Source: Prorocentrum cordatum (taxonomy: Eukaryota; Sar; Dinophyceae; Prorocentrales; Prorocentraceae). From it: a DNA stretch of 64,000 nucleotides. The stretch covers positions 145,776 through 209,775 of the forward strand of contig CAUYUJ010017901.1 of NCBI GenBank assembly GCA_963575745.1, read 5' to 3'. The position numbers and the translations under genes are program-made. Of the stretch, positions 21,251 through 30,374 are shown in pieces (the first letter of the stretch is position 1; the number at the start of each line of letters is the position of its first letter). Below the pieces are notes generated by a model. It searched no databases. It had not been told where the DNA came from and worked only from the letters and a program-made list of their open reading frames with translations.

Positions 21251-21379
21251 GAGGGCAGATGTGGCCACGTCGCATTCCTTTTTTTTCTCCTGGCGTCCCC
21301 CCCCCCCCCACAGGAAAATAAACTAATAAAACATGTTTTTTGTTGTTCTCTGGGGGGGGGCGCCAGGAGAAGAAAACAA

Positions 21380-21988
21380 CAGGCAGAGAGGTAGGAGGAG
21401 GGGGAGAGGGAGGAGGAGGAGGAGGAGGAGGAGGAGGAGGAGGAGGCGGAGGAGGAGGAGGAGGAGGAGGAGGAGGACGACGACACAGAGCAGAGTTTGC
21501 ACAGAAACAGTCGCGAGCTCAGCGCGAAAGCCTCGCGCGCGCGCTTTGGAACCACAGGGACTCCACAATCCAAGGAGGAGGAGGAGGAGGAGGAGGAGGA
21601 GGAGGAAGAGGAGGGGAGGAGGGGAGGAGGGAGGAGGGAGGAGGGGGGGGGGAGCGAGGAAAAGGAGGGAGGAGGGAGGAGGGAGGAGGAGGAGGACGAG
21701 GAGGACGAGGAGGGGAGGAGGCGGCGGCGGCGGCGGGGTGGAGGAGGAGGAGGAGGGGAGGAGGAAGGAGGAGGAGGAGGAGGAGGAGGAGGTGAGGAGG
21801 AGGAGGAGGGAGGAGGGAGGAGGAGGAGGAGGAGGAAAAGGAGGAGGAGGAGGAGGAGAGGAGGGAGGAGGAGCAGGAGGAGGAGGAGGAGAGGAGGAGG
21901 AGGGGAGGAGGAGAGGAGGGGAGGAGGGAGGAGGAGGGAGGGGGGGGAGGAGGAGGAGGAGGAGGAGGGGGAGGAAGAGGATGATGAT

Positions 21989-22020
<32 letters not shown>
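21380..22020. repeat. GGA arrays with a short unique island
   Basis: GGA/GAG arrays at 21380-21478 and 21572-22015, separated by about 90 bp of unique DNA (21485-21570). Preceded by C-rich and G-rich runs at 21297-21310 and 21352-21360. Confidence 0.9.
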
Positions 22021-22022
<2 letters not shown>

Positions 22023-22650
22023 AAGACGAATAAGCATAAGACGAAGGCGACGAATACTCATCATATTATCAGTCATAGCAAGAAGAAAACGCACCATAAT
22101 ATGAAACATACTGATACGAAAACAAGAAGAGGAGCAGGAGGAGGAGGAGGTGGGACTCGTAACACTAACACAACGAACTACTAATTCCATTAGTAAGACT
22201 AAAACGAAGAGGAATACACTATTACCCATAATAATAATAAGAAGACGACCACTACTGATAATGATAATAATAAGAACAATAATGGTATTAGTACCGATGC
22301 CAATAATAATACTAGTAAGAAGAAGGCGAAAAACAACAACACGGATCATGCAACTAATACTAAGACGAGTAATAAGAAACGGAGGAGGAAGTGGTGGAGG
22401 AGGAGAAGGAGGGGCCCCTCCCCCTCCAACTTCTGGTGGTGTTGGTGGTGGAAACAGGCCCATCATAATAAGAAGCAGAAGAGGAGGAGTTGGAGGAGGA
22501 GGAGGAAGATGAGGAAGAAACATAATAACAGGAGGAGGATAATGAACACGACAAATAATAATGTTAAGCATAAAATCATGAGAATAAAGCTATAAAACAA
22601 CAACAATGATACGAATAGTAAAACTAATGATAATAATAAGAAGAAGAAGA
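22020..22650. repeat. Decayed AAN/ATN trinucleotide region
   Basis: A-rich on the plus strand with clear 3-bp periodicity (AATAATAATAAGAAG-like). The region holds no protein motif; Asn/Lys/His/Thr frames simply mirror the periodicity. It resembles the AAT blocks at 54690-55220 and 55975-56560. Confidence 0.6.
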
Positions 22651-22654
22651 AGAA

Positions 22655-22800
22655 GGTGGAGGAGGAGGAGCAGGCGCAGGAGGAGGAGGAGGAGGTCGAG
22701 AGGGAGGAGGAGAAAGAACAGGAGGAGGAGGAGGAGGAGGGAGCAAGGAGGAGGGAGGAGGGAGGAGCAGGAGGAGGAGGAGGACGAGGAGCAGAACCGG
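22655..22800. repeat. GGA array
   Basis: Imperfect GGAGGAGGA with CAGG and GAAC interruptions. It precedes composite copy C, as GGA arrays precede copies A and B. Confidence 0.9.
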
Positions 22801-22814
22801 AGAACACCAAAGAC

Positions 22815-23597
22815 CGATCAGCGATGTTGGAATTTACCTTGCCTCTAAGCTTCCTCTTCGTAGGCCCCTACAACTTTTCATTTCCATTGAGGGATCTGCT
22901 TTGTTGGAAGACGTCCTTGATGACCCTGAAGAATACCAAAACATTGCTCTAGGGATTTCAACGTCACGGATCAACTTGGCTGGTGCGTCTTGACGATCCA
23001 GAATCGTGCCAGAACCATATGTTTGGGGCTTCGAACACCGCGAATCAACATAACAGTTGCACCCGCATAATCCCGAATCGTTCCAACAACATCTCTGGTA
23101 CACAGATCATGGGAATCCGTGAAACTCTTCCGCATGGTATTGGCGAATTCGCGCGGCGCTAAAGCGAGAACCCAATCCGTGAATTTCTTGCACATGTTGA
23201 AACCGAATATGCGCGACGCGCGCTAAGGCGAGAGCAACATTTTGAAAACGACCCGCCCTCAATCCGTGAAGCTCTTGCAAATGTTCAAAACGAATGTGTG
23301 CGGCGCTAAGGCGAGAGCCGCAGTCTGAAAGCGGCCCGCCCTCAATCCGTGACGCTCTTGCAAATGTTTAAAGGCGAATGTGCGCGGCGCCAAGGCGAGA
23401 GCCACATTTTGAAAACAACCCGCCCTCCATGTGTGAAACGGCTGTCATTTTTCAAGCATCAGAGCCATAAATGGTGAGGCCGTCTCAGGCGACACGCCCG
23501 GCCCGCCCTAAACATTGCTTCCGGGGTGCGGCAGCGAGAAGTATCTATAAGGACAAGGAATGGAGGAGGAAGAGGAGGAGGAGGAGGAGCAGGAGGA
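22815..23597. repeat. Composite repeat unit, copy C (ends at the gap)
   Basis: Same block order as 2487-3482: unique block from about 22825 (GATGTTGGAATTTACC), 83-bp repeats at about 23110-23440, then CCGGGGTGCGGCAGCGA. In place of the (TA)n tract of copies A and B there is only a short TATCTATAAGG, then a GGA array at about 23560 that runs into the assembly gap. Confidence 0.8.
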
Positions 23598-23697
23598 NNN
23601 NNNNNNNNNNNNNNNNNNNNNNNNNNNNNNNNNNNNNNNNNNNNNNNNNNNNNNNNNNNNNNNNNNNNNNNNNNNNNNNNNNNNNNNNNNNNNNNNN
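23598..23697. other. Assembly gap (100 N)
   Basis: Exactly 100 Ns, the usual convention for a gap of unknown length. The left side is a GGA array; the right side is the C-terminal end of the retroelement ORF. Confidence 0.99.
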
Positions 23698-26600
23698 TTC
23701 CGCTGGAACATCCTGGTCCAATTGCTCCTGTTGTGATCGCTCGTGTACCTACCTTTGCAGTTGCGCGAAAGCCCAACCGATTTCCGACCTTGGCAGATGG
23801 ACCCGCAAGAGCTGCAGACAAAAATAAGATTATCGTCGCCGTGGCAGGCTATGTATACTCTATGATTGCGCGGTTCTGCTGCTATGGCGCTGAATGCAGC
23901 ATTATATCCTACGCACCTCGCTGACTGTGAAGGCGACACTGACCAGCTTCTCCTGTAGCACACTCGGCAGGACCATAGACCTGGCCTCACAAATTTCCAC
24001 TGGTGGGCCCTCGCGCGGCCCTCTATCTCAGGGGCCGGCGCCTGCGTGACGGAGGACGCCGGCCGCAGCACGCCTCCTGATGTGGCTCCTGCGGCCACCA
24101 GCGGCGGGGGTGGCGGTAGCAGGGGGCCCGCACGCGCCCCTCGTGCCTGCAGCCTAGCCCCTGGGGCTGCCACAGCGGCTGGGGCTTCTGCGGGCGGCAC
24201 CGGCAGGGCGTCCCTGGCCGACCTTGCGCCCGACCTGAAGTCCGCCTCGCGCCGTGTTTTCTGAAATACAGAGCGATGCTGCTTGGTGGGCGCCTGCCGC
24301 GGGTATAACAGGAGCGCCTGGGAAATGTACTTGAGGTACCTACGCAACGTGACCGAATCAGCTTGATAATCCTGTTTCTCAGCCTGGGATGGTTGTGCCA
24401 GTAGTGCGGCACCACGCTTGGCGAATCTGTCAGCATAGTCGTTGCCCTTAGCCAAGAACCACTCCCTCGAAAACAATTCGAGGCCGTCTGGATCCACGTG
24501 GGCCGCAACCTTGTGAATGGAGAGGCCACGCGTCCATGTGGGCGAACTCCTTATCTGAACGCGCATGCCCGCGTAGATGTGGTGTCTTGACACCACCTGG
24601 GACCACGGGGCTTCCCCGAGTTCGACGACGCCGAGGAAGTCCGAGTGGATCCTCGTGGCTCTAGGACAATGTTTTGTGGCAGCCAAAACTGCCACGTGTT
24701 CGGCCGCTGGCGACGTCTGCGGGTACTGTTCGCCCACCGAGCCCCACAGCGCTGCGAAGAGCTCCCCTGTGGCCGTCAGCTTGATGACTGACCACCCCGC
24801 AACGTGGAACTCCGGCGGCCCTTCCTTGAGGCAGGATCCATCCGTAAACAACTCCCCCTCCAGGGCATCGGCGGGCTCCAAGTCCGTGTTCGAACACCAG
24901 TATTGGTAGGGGCGCGTGCCCGGCCCAGGCGGGGGGTTGACCGAGTACCCGGTGTGCTCCTGGAAGCCGCAGGCCAGCGGGAAATTCCGGCGGGTGTCGC
25001 TCAAGATAACCACGTTCTCCGGCCCCAACCATTGCTTACGCAAATCCTCCGTCAGTGGGCAATGGTGGATGCGGTGGGACAAGCTGTCCGAAGGATGCCC
25101 GCACCTGCACCGGGCATCGGTCAAGTAGCCTGCCCTCTGGAATTTCTCGCCCGTCCAAATGGATTGGCACAAGAAGGACATGAGTATGCCAGCTTCCTGG
25201 CACTGCAAACCTCCTCTGTGAAGCACTTGTTGCGCAACCGTCAGGTCCACGCGTGCCCCCTGGGCTAAGCCGAGCTTAGCTGCCACCGTCGCGAGGTGGG
25301 CCCTCTGCCACGTCTCCCGCATCTTCAGTTCTATGAACTTTGGGGAGAAGGCTGTGAGAGGCCAGTGCCTCCCCGACTCGTCCTGGAAGATGAGGGGCGT
25401 GTGGAAAGACCATTTGATGCGTTTCAGGGACAGCACGGCTGCGGCTAGCGGACCTTTCACGCTGCCCCAATGCTTCGGCGGGGCTCGAAGGATCGGCTCG
25501 GCGAGCCGCACCAACCGAGGGAGGCTGAGGCTGTTGGATGGGGTCCTCACCGTGTGCGCGCGCCACACAATCTTGGTCCACGTCAGCGCGGGCGCCAGGC
25601 CTTGGCGCCAGGTAGGGTCGTCATGAAGCGCCAGGGAGATTGACCTTGAACGGGCGTCCCCGCGAGAGCCAACCATGGAAAGGTAGGTCGACTGGAGGTC
25701 CTGCAGCTCTGTCGTGTCTAAGCCCACAACGTCGACCCCGTATGTCCCATACGAATCAAGACCTGTCGTAAACACCTTGCGCATGGCTGTGCCTGCTCGA
25801 CGGATGGCTGCCAATCGCCTTTTCCTCTTCGCTAGCTTGTTCATCCTCTGCTTGAGCACTGGGCGGCTTGCTTTCCGGCACCGTAGGTTGCCCACGAAGT
25901 AGTCGATGCCCAGGTTTCTACCTGAAGGGGCCATCGTGCCGGCACGAGTACCAAGGGCCCTACCCAACCGACCGCGCAGGGAAGTTGAATTAGCTAGAGT
26001 AACCGACTTCTTCACTGCAACCGAGCACCCCAACTCGTCCTCTATGACGCGGTTCAGCGACACGGCCCCCTCCACGAGGGCTCTGATAACCTGGTCCTCG
26101 CTGCTGTCCGTCTTACCGACATGGAGGTCGTCAATGAACAGCGATAGCGGGAGATGTAGGTGTTGCGCTTGCCAATGGTCGAAGGGCTCTAGCGTGTAGA
26201 CCTGCACGTAGTAAGTTGCAAAACCATCTCCCGCCGCTATCCCTCTCCCGGGGCAGCCGATCTCTACTGTGGCCGAAAGAGCCCCTGACCCCTGCGCGTA
26301 GGTTAGGAAACGCGACGCCTGGTATTGGTTAAGGGAGACGCAGAGAAGTCGCCGCGGGAATCGGGCAGCCTTCGCTCGCCGCCATAGGACCGGTCTCTGA
26401 ACATGCTCGTAGTAGTCGGCCATGTCGTACAACAAGGCTCCCGAGTGCATGACTTTCCCGCCTGAGCTGGCGGACTCCGGCTCCAGGGCCTGTTGAAATA
26501 CTATTTCAGAGATGCTTCTGCCCTTCTGGTGGCATAGGAACGCACGGGGGTGGAACGCACGGGGGTGAGCCGCCTCCCACTCCTTCGCCAGCGGCTGACG

Positions 26601-27284
26601 GCACTTAACCCATAAACGGTACAGTGCCGGGAGGAGGGCGATTCCCCGAAAGGCTGGGACCCCCGGCTGCTTGGAAGCTGCCTTTTGCATGAGCGTCGTG
26701 ATGACGGCCAAGATCACCGTCGGGAACCTTCCCAGGGCCTCTACGGCATACAACAGGATGATGACCACCTGTAGCTGATCGTCGTCTAGTAGGGCAAAAT
26801 GACGGGGATGGAAGCCGTCGAATGTCTGCGCCGTCCCCCGCGCGAATGACTCTGACGCGGCCCGCACATCGGGCGGTGTGAGGGTGGGCAGTTCATCCTC
26901 ATCTGCTGGTGGCACATAAGGCTCGGGGCCTACCTCCGTCGCCTGCCAGAGCTCGGCGAGCCGCTCCGCTTCGGCCTGGAGGAACCTGGATGGGCGCCCA
27001 GACCACTCACCGTTCCAGCGCATCTGCGTGGGCGTCCACATCGGCTGGTCCTTGGTCCAACGATGCGCCCATGCTACTGACCTGTTGTTGGCCTCCGTTA
27101 CCCACGCCCTCCACGCCTTGGTGCGGTCTTGGGCCGCGAGGTCACTCTCCTTCCTAAGGAGCCCGGCAATGCGCTCGGCGGGTTCCGCAAGCAGCGCCAA
27201 GGCCTGATCGATAGGTAATGTTCTATGTGACCCATCCGGGGCTATCTGCTGGCAAGCGTTCGCGGCGTCCTGCAACGCTGCCTG
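23698..27284 (-). CDS. Non-LTR-type retroelement: RT, zinc knuckle, RNase H, C-terminal Cys ribbons
   Basis: About 1195 codons are readable before the gap. The frame opens after a TGA at about 27290, with no ATG. Counting from 27275: TFDGFHPRHF near 151 (start of RT); PAFRGIALLPALYRLW near 207; LLYDMADYY with the RT motif A Asp (D284); GCPGRGIAAGDG near 340 (motif B); LFIDDLHV with the paired Asp of motif C (D382-D383). A knuckle CRCGHPSDSLSHRIHHCP lies near 723-740. RNase H: FTDGSC (D812), AAEH (E859), HSDFLGV (D879), GNDYADRFAKRGA (D949), with KVAAH near 922. C-terminal Cys pairs: CRVC and later CSSCGS. It would copy its RNA and degrade the RNA strand. No endonuclease domain is seen, so the copy is probably 5'-truncated, as is common for such elements. 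There is a small in-frame duplication, HPRAF twice near 237-246. All catalytic residues are present in the visible part. Confidence 0.85.
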
Positions 27285-27289
27285 CGGTA

Positions 27290-28100
27290 TAGATCACCGG
27301 GGGCCTTGGCTACCCTGGGTCCTTCTACCTGCCCTAGGCTTGCCTAGGGTAGGGCATACTGAAGGCCCTAGGCTTCCCGAGGGTAGGCCCTACTGAAGGC
27401 CCTTGGTTTCCCCTGGGGCAGGCCCTACCGAAAGCCCTCGGCTTCTCGAGGGCAGGCCCTACTGGACACCCTAGGGTAGCCCTAGGGCATCCTATGGGGT
27501 AGGCCCTTGGGGTAGCCCTGGGTTAGTCCTAGGGGTGGGCCCTAGGGGTAGCCCTAGGGTAGCCCTGGGGGTATGCCCTGGGGTAGCCCTAGGGTGTGCA
27601 TGGCCCAGTGGCGCCCCTGAATGACAGCCCGGGCCCCCTCGATTAGGGCGGGGGGCCTGGATGCCACCACCACTGAATTGGGTGCTCTTGAGGGGCGAAC
27701 GCCCCGGCATCAGCATGCAACGCACGAGGGAACAAGGTCCCAGCATGCATTAGGCAACAGGCAACGCATGAGGGCTTATGATGGCAAACGACGCTATCCC
27801 ACTACGTGGGATTGTGGGTGGCGCAAAGCTGAAACGGACAATGGGGGAACCGACAGGGGGTCCTCATAAGCACTGGGCTTCTCAGGCTCTCCGGCAGATC
27901 GGCGAGCATGGGGAGGAATGCGGCGTATGGGTAAGCCCTAGGGGCAGCCCTTGGGTAGCCCTAGGGGTAGGCCCAAGGGGCGGGCCCTAGGGTAACCCTA
28001 GGGGTAGGCCCTAGTGGTAAGCCTAGGGTAGCCCTAGGCGTAAACCCTAGGGGCAGGCCTAGGGCAGCCCGAGGGGTAGGCCCTAGGGGTAGCCCTCCCT
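27290..28100. repeat. CCCTAGGG-type minisatellite, interrupted
   Basis: Two arrays (about 27330-27600 and 27930-28100) of CCCTAGGGTAGC, GGGGTAGGCCC-like units of about 11-20 bp, flanking a unique ~330-bp segment (27600-27930). CCCTAGGG is self-complementary. No gene recognised in the middle segment. Confidence 0.85.
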
Positions 28101-28129
28101 TCGGTGATCTATATGCTGCCTGCGCCTCG

Positions 28130-28180
28130 TCCGGCAGGAGGAGGAGGAGGAGGAGGAGGAGGAGGAGGAGGAGGAGGAGG
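28130..28180. repeat. GGA array
   Basis: About 15 GGA triplets. Confidence 0.95.
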
Positions 28181-28255
28181 CGGGGAGGGAAGGTCCTCCT
28201 CCGCAGTCCGCTTGCCCAGGGTGCCGGCTGCGAGGCCGGGACAGCGGGTTGGAAG

Positions 28256-28420
28256 GTGCAGTGGTGTTGCCGGCACAGCGCGGTAGCTTGCGACCACACC
28301 ACCGTGACCCGGACGTACACCACCGTGACCGGGACGTCTGCGACGCAGACGGCGACGTCGCAAACAACGACTGCGACCACACCGACGTCGACCAGCACGT
28401 CCATCACTGGAGCCCGGGGG
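28256..28420 (+). CDS. Thr/Ser-rich exon-like stretch
   Basis: Open frame with HTTVTRTYTTVTGTSATQ and further Thr/Ser/Ala repeats, ending as it enters a GGA array. The codons vary (ACC, ACG, ACA, TCG), so it is not a simple microsatellite. It could be a mucin-like linker exon of a surface protein. No start, stop or domain is visible. Confidence 0.25.
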
Positions 28421-28800
28421 GGAGGAGGAGGAGGAGAGAGAGGAGGAGAAAGAGGAGGAGGAAGAGAAGGAGGAGGAGGCGTCGGCGGAAGCAAGATGGG
28501 GGAGGAGGAGGTGGAGGAGGAGGAGCAGGATCAAGGAGGAGGAGGAGAAGGAGGAGGAGAAGGAGAAAGAGGAGGAGGAGGAGGAGGAGGAGGAGGAGGA
28601 GGAGGAAGAGAGGAGGAGGCGGAGGAGGAGGAGGAGGAGGAGGAGGAGGAGGAGGAGGAGAGGAGAGAGAGGAGAAAGAGGAGGAGGAGGAGGAGGAGGG
28701 AGGGGAGGAGGAGGAGGAGGAGGAGGAGGAGGAGGAGGAGGAGAGGGAGGAAGAGGAGAAAGAGGAGGAGGAGAAGGAGGAAGAGGGTGAAGGAGGGAGG
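28420..28800. repeat. GGA array
   Basis: Imperfect GGA/GAG with GGAGAAAGA interruptions. Long Arg/Gly/Glu frames are artefacts. Confidence 0.95.
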
Positions 28801-29044
28801 AGGACAGCAGAGATGTGAGGCCAGAACGGCGCTCAGCGAGGCGTGGGTGGCGTGTGTCGCGAGCAAACATTTTGTTCACATCCACTTCCTCGCGGTCTGG
28901 ACTCCGACGGAGAACCCTGATATCACATGCGATTGACGCAAATCCTCCGTGTCTTTATGGGGGCGCGGTCGAGAAGTTCACGCTGCGAAGCCGTCGATAC
29001 GAACAAGTTTCCCGCCCACGAGTGCGTCGTGAGAGGGCGCACAG
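28801..29044. other. No gene recognised
   Basis: Unique-looking sequence between a GGA array and a 15-bp repeat. No motif. Confidence 0.4.
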
Positions 29045-29165
29045 CGCCAGCCAAACCAGCGCCGGCGAAACCAGCTGCCGGCGAAACCAGCCGCCGGCGG
29101 AACCAGCGAGGCGAAACCAGCGCCGGCGAAACCAGCGCCGGCGAAACCAGCGCCGGCGAAACCAG
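29045..29165. repeat. 15-bp repeat GCGCCGGCGAAACCA
   Basis: About eight units, several perfect. GCCGGC within the unit is self-complementary. Related degenerate units lie at 29582-29645. Because 15 is a multiple of three, one frame reads ETSAG repeatedly; this is probably not a protein. Confidence 0.9.
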
Positions 29166-29170
29166 CCTTG

Positions 29171-29380
29171 GGCTTGTTTTTTTGGATTCGGGCAAGTTTA
29201 CTTGCATGGCATTCGCCCCCCCCCCCCCCTCCTCGCCCCTCTTCAAGAGAATACTATAGCGTGCAAGTGCCTTTCGACTTGCGTGATTTCCGCGCACCCC
29301 CCCCCCCTGGGCTTGCTTCAGGCTCAGCCCCCCCCCCGTCCATGCAAGTAAACTTGCCAGAGTCTAAAAGAAACAGGCTC
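29171..29380. mobile_element. Foldback element with 19-bp perfect core TIR (F11)
   Basis: GGCAAGTTTACTTGCATGG (29191-29209) and its exact complement CCATGCAAGTAAACTTGCC (29340-29358) are inverted. Similarity extends outwards about 20 bp with one indel (TTGTTTTTTTGGATTC against GTTTCTTTTAGACTC). The interior is C-rich on the plus strand. It lies four bases from the start of the next element. No clear target duplication. Confidence 0.7.
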
Positions 29381-29383
29381 CTT

Positions 29384-29578
29384 TCGGTCCGGACGAAAGG
29401 GGGGGATTGGGAAAGGGGGGGTTACGAAATTTGCTGCATGCAGCTGGTTTCGGCCCCACCCAGGGGCCCTGTCCTCGATACATGGCCGCCTCCGGCGCCA
29501 AGAGGCGCTGGGAAAATCAGCTACGTGAGCTGATTCTCAACCCCCCCCTTTGTTATCCCCCCCCTTCGCCCGGCCCGA
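29384..29578. mobile_element. MITE family F1, copy 1, TSD TCCTT
   Basis: 195 bp. The left end TCGGTCCGGACGAAAGGGG is inverted relative to the right end, which reads CTTCGCCCGGCCCGA. TCCTT directly flanks both ends. The interior holds the palindrome GCTGCATGCAGC and an AATCAGCT...AGCTGATT hairpin. Two further copies lie at 33255 and 34166. Confidence 0.85.
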
Positions 29579-29726
29579 TCCTTCGGCGGAGCCAGCGGGG
29601 CGAAATCGGCGCCGGCGAAGCCAGCCTTCGGCGAAGCCAGCTCCTGCCGCGCAGGGCCCGCTTCAATCCGATGGATCCCAGTCGGCTGCCGAGGCTGGCC
29701 TGTCCGGTGTGGCTCGAGTCAGATTT

Positions 29727-30098
29727 TCCGTCGGTCCGACGCGGCTCGACGCCTGGTTGGTGCTGCTGTGCATCCCGGCGCAGCGGGTCCGCCAAAAGTT
29801 TATGCGCCTGCCGTTTTGTCTCCTTCTTTTTGCTGCGCTTGCGAGCGGAGTGCACCGTCGGGCGAATTTCAGGAGGGGAAGAAACACACAGACACAATGA
29901 ATCGTCGACTCCCAGGAGAATATGGGAAAATATGGGAAGTGGGGGGGAAGACCGAAGCCCAGAAAGTATGGGAAAATATGGGGAATATCTTTATTTGTAT
30001 GTATTTATTTGTGTGTCCCAGTTCCCCTTCATTTCCGTCGATCCGACGCGGCTCGACGCCTGGTTGGTGCTGCTGTGCATCCCGGCGCAGCGGGTCCG
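29727..30098. repeat. Direct repeat of ~65 bp, about 303 bp apart
   Basis: CCGACGCGGCTCGACGCCTG plus about 45 further bases occurs at about 29727-29791 and again at 30030-30095. Between them lie an F5 end fragment (29789-29822) and an F7 element. Confidence 0.8.
29869..30032. mobile_element. Short TIR element, family F7, copy 1
   Basis: The interior carries AATATGGGAAAATATGGG and ends TTTGTGTGTCCCAGTTCCC, inverted relative to GGGGAAGAAACACACAGAC at the left. Related copies lie at 43426 (with a 9-bp target duplication) and 44508. No convincing duplication here. Confidence 0.6.
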
Positions 30099-30099
30099 A

Positions 30100-30374
30100 C
30101 TTCGATTTCGGCTCCGTGCCGGCGCGGCACGACCCGACATTCATCCCGATTCGGGCCGATTCCCGGCTCGATGTTGATTGATCCTTCTGTAAGATGATGA
30201 TGCTAACGGAGTTCCCCACAAAGATATTAACGGTTTCGTCGGACCCATGGGGTACGACAACATCAACACGAAGGAGAAGCTCATCGAACGAGTACGTACG
30301 CACGAAAGGGCAGACGAAAGAAAGGAGGAGGGAGGACAGGTGCTCAGGAAACGAAGCCTTGTAACTAGTACGGT
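30100..30374. other. No gene recognised
   Basis: Unique-looking sequence with a block (TGCTAACGGAGTTCCCCAC, about 30200) that recurs within the satellite at about 30779. Confidence 0.4.

Noticed and set aside
27290-28100. Telomere-like CCCTAGGG repeat
   Set aside because: Units are irregular in length and self-complementary, unlike the TTTAGGG expected for protist telomeres of this type; the array is internal.
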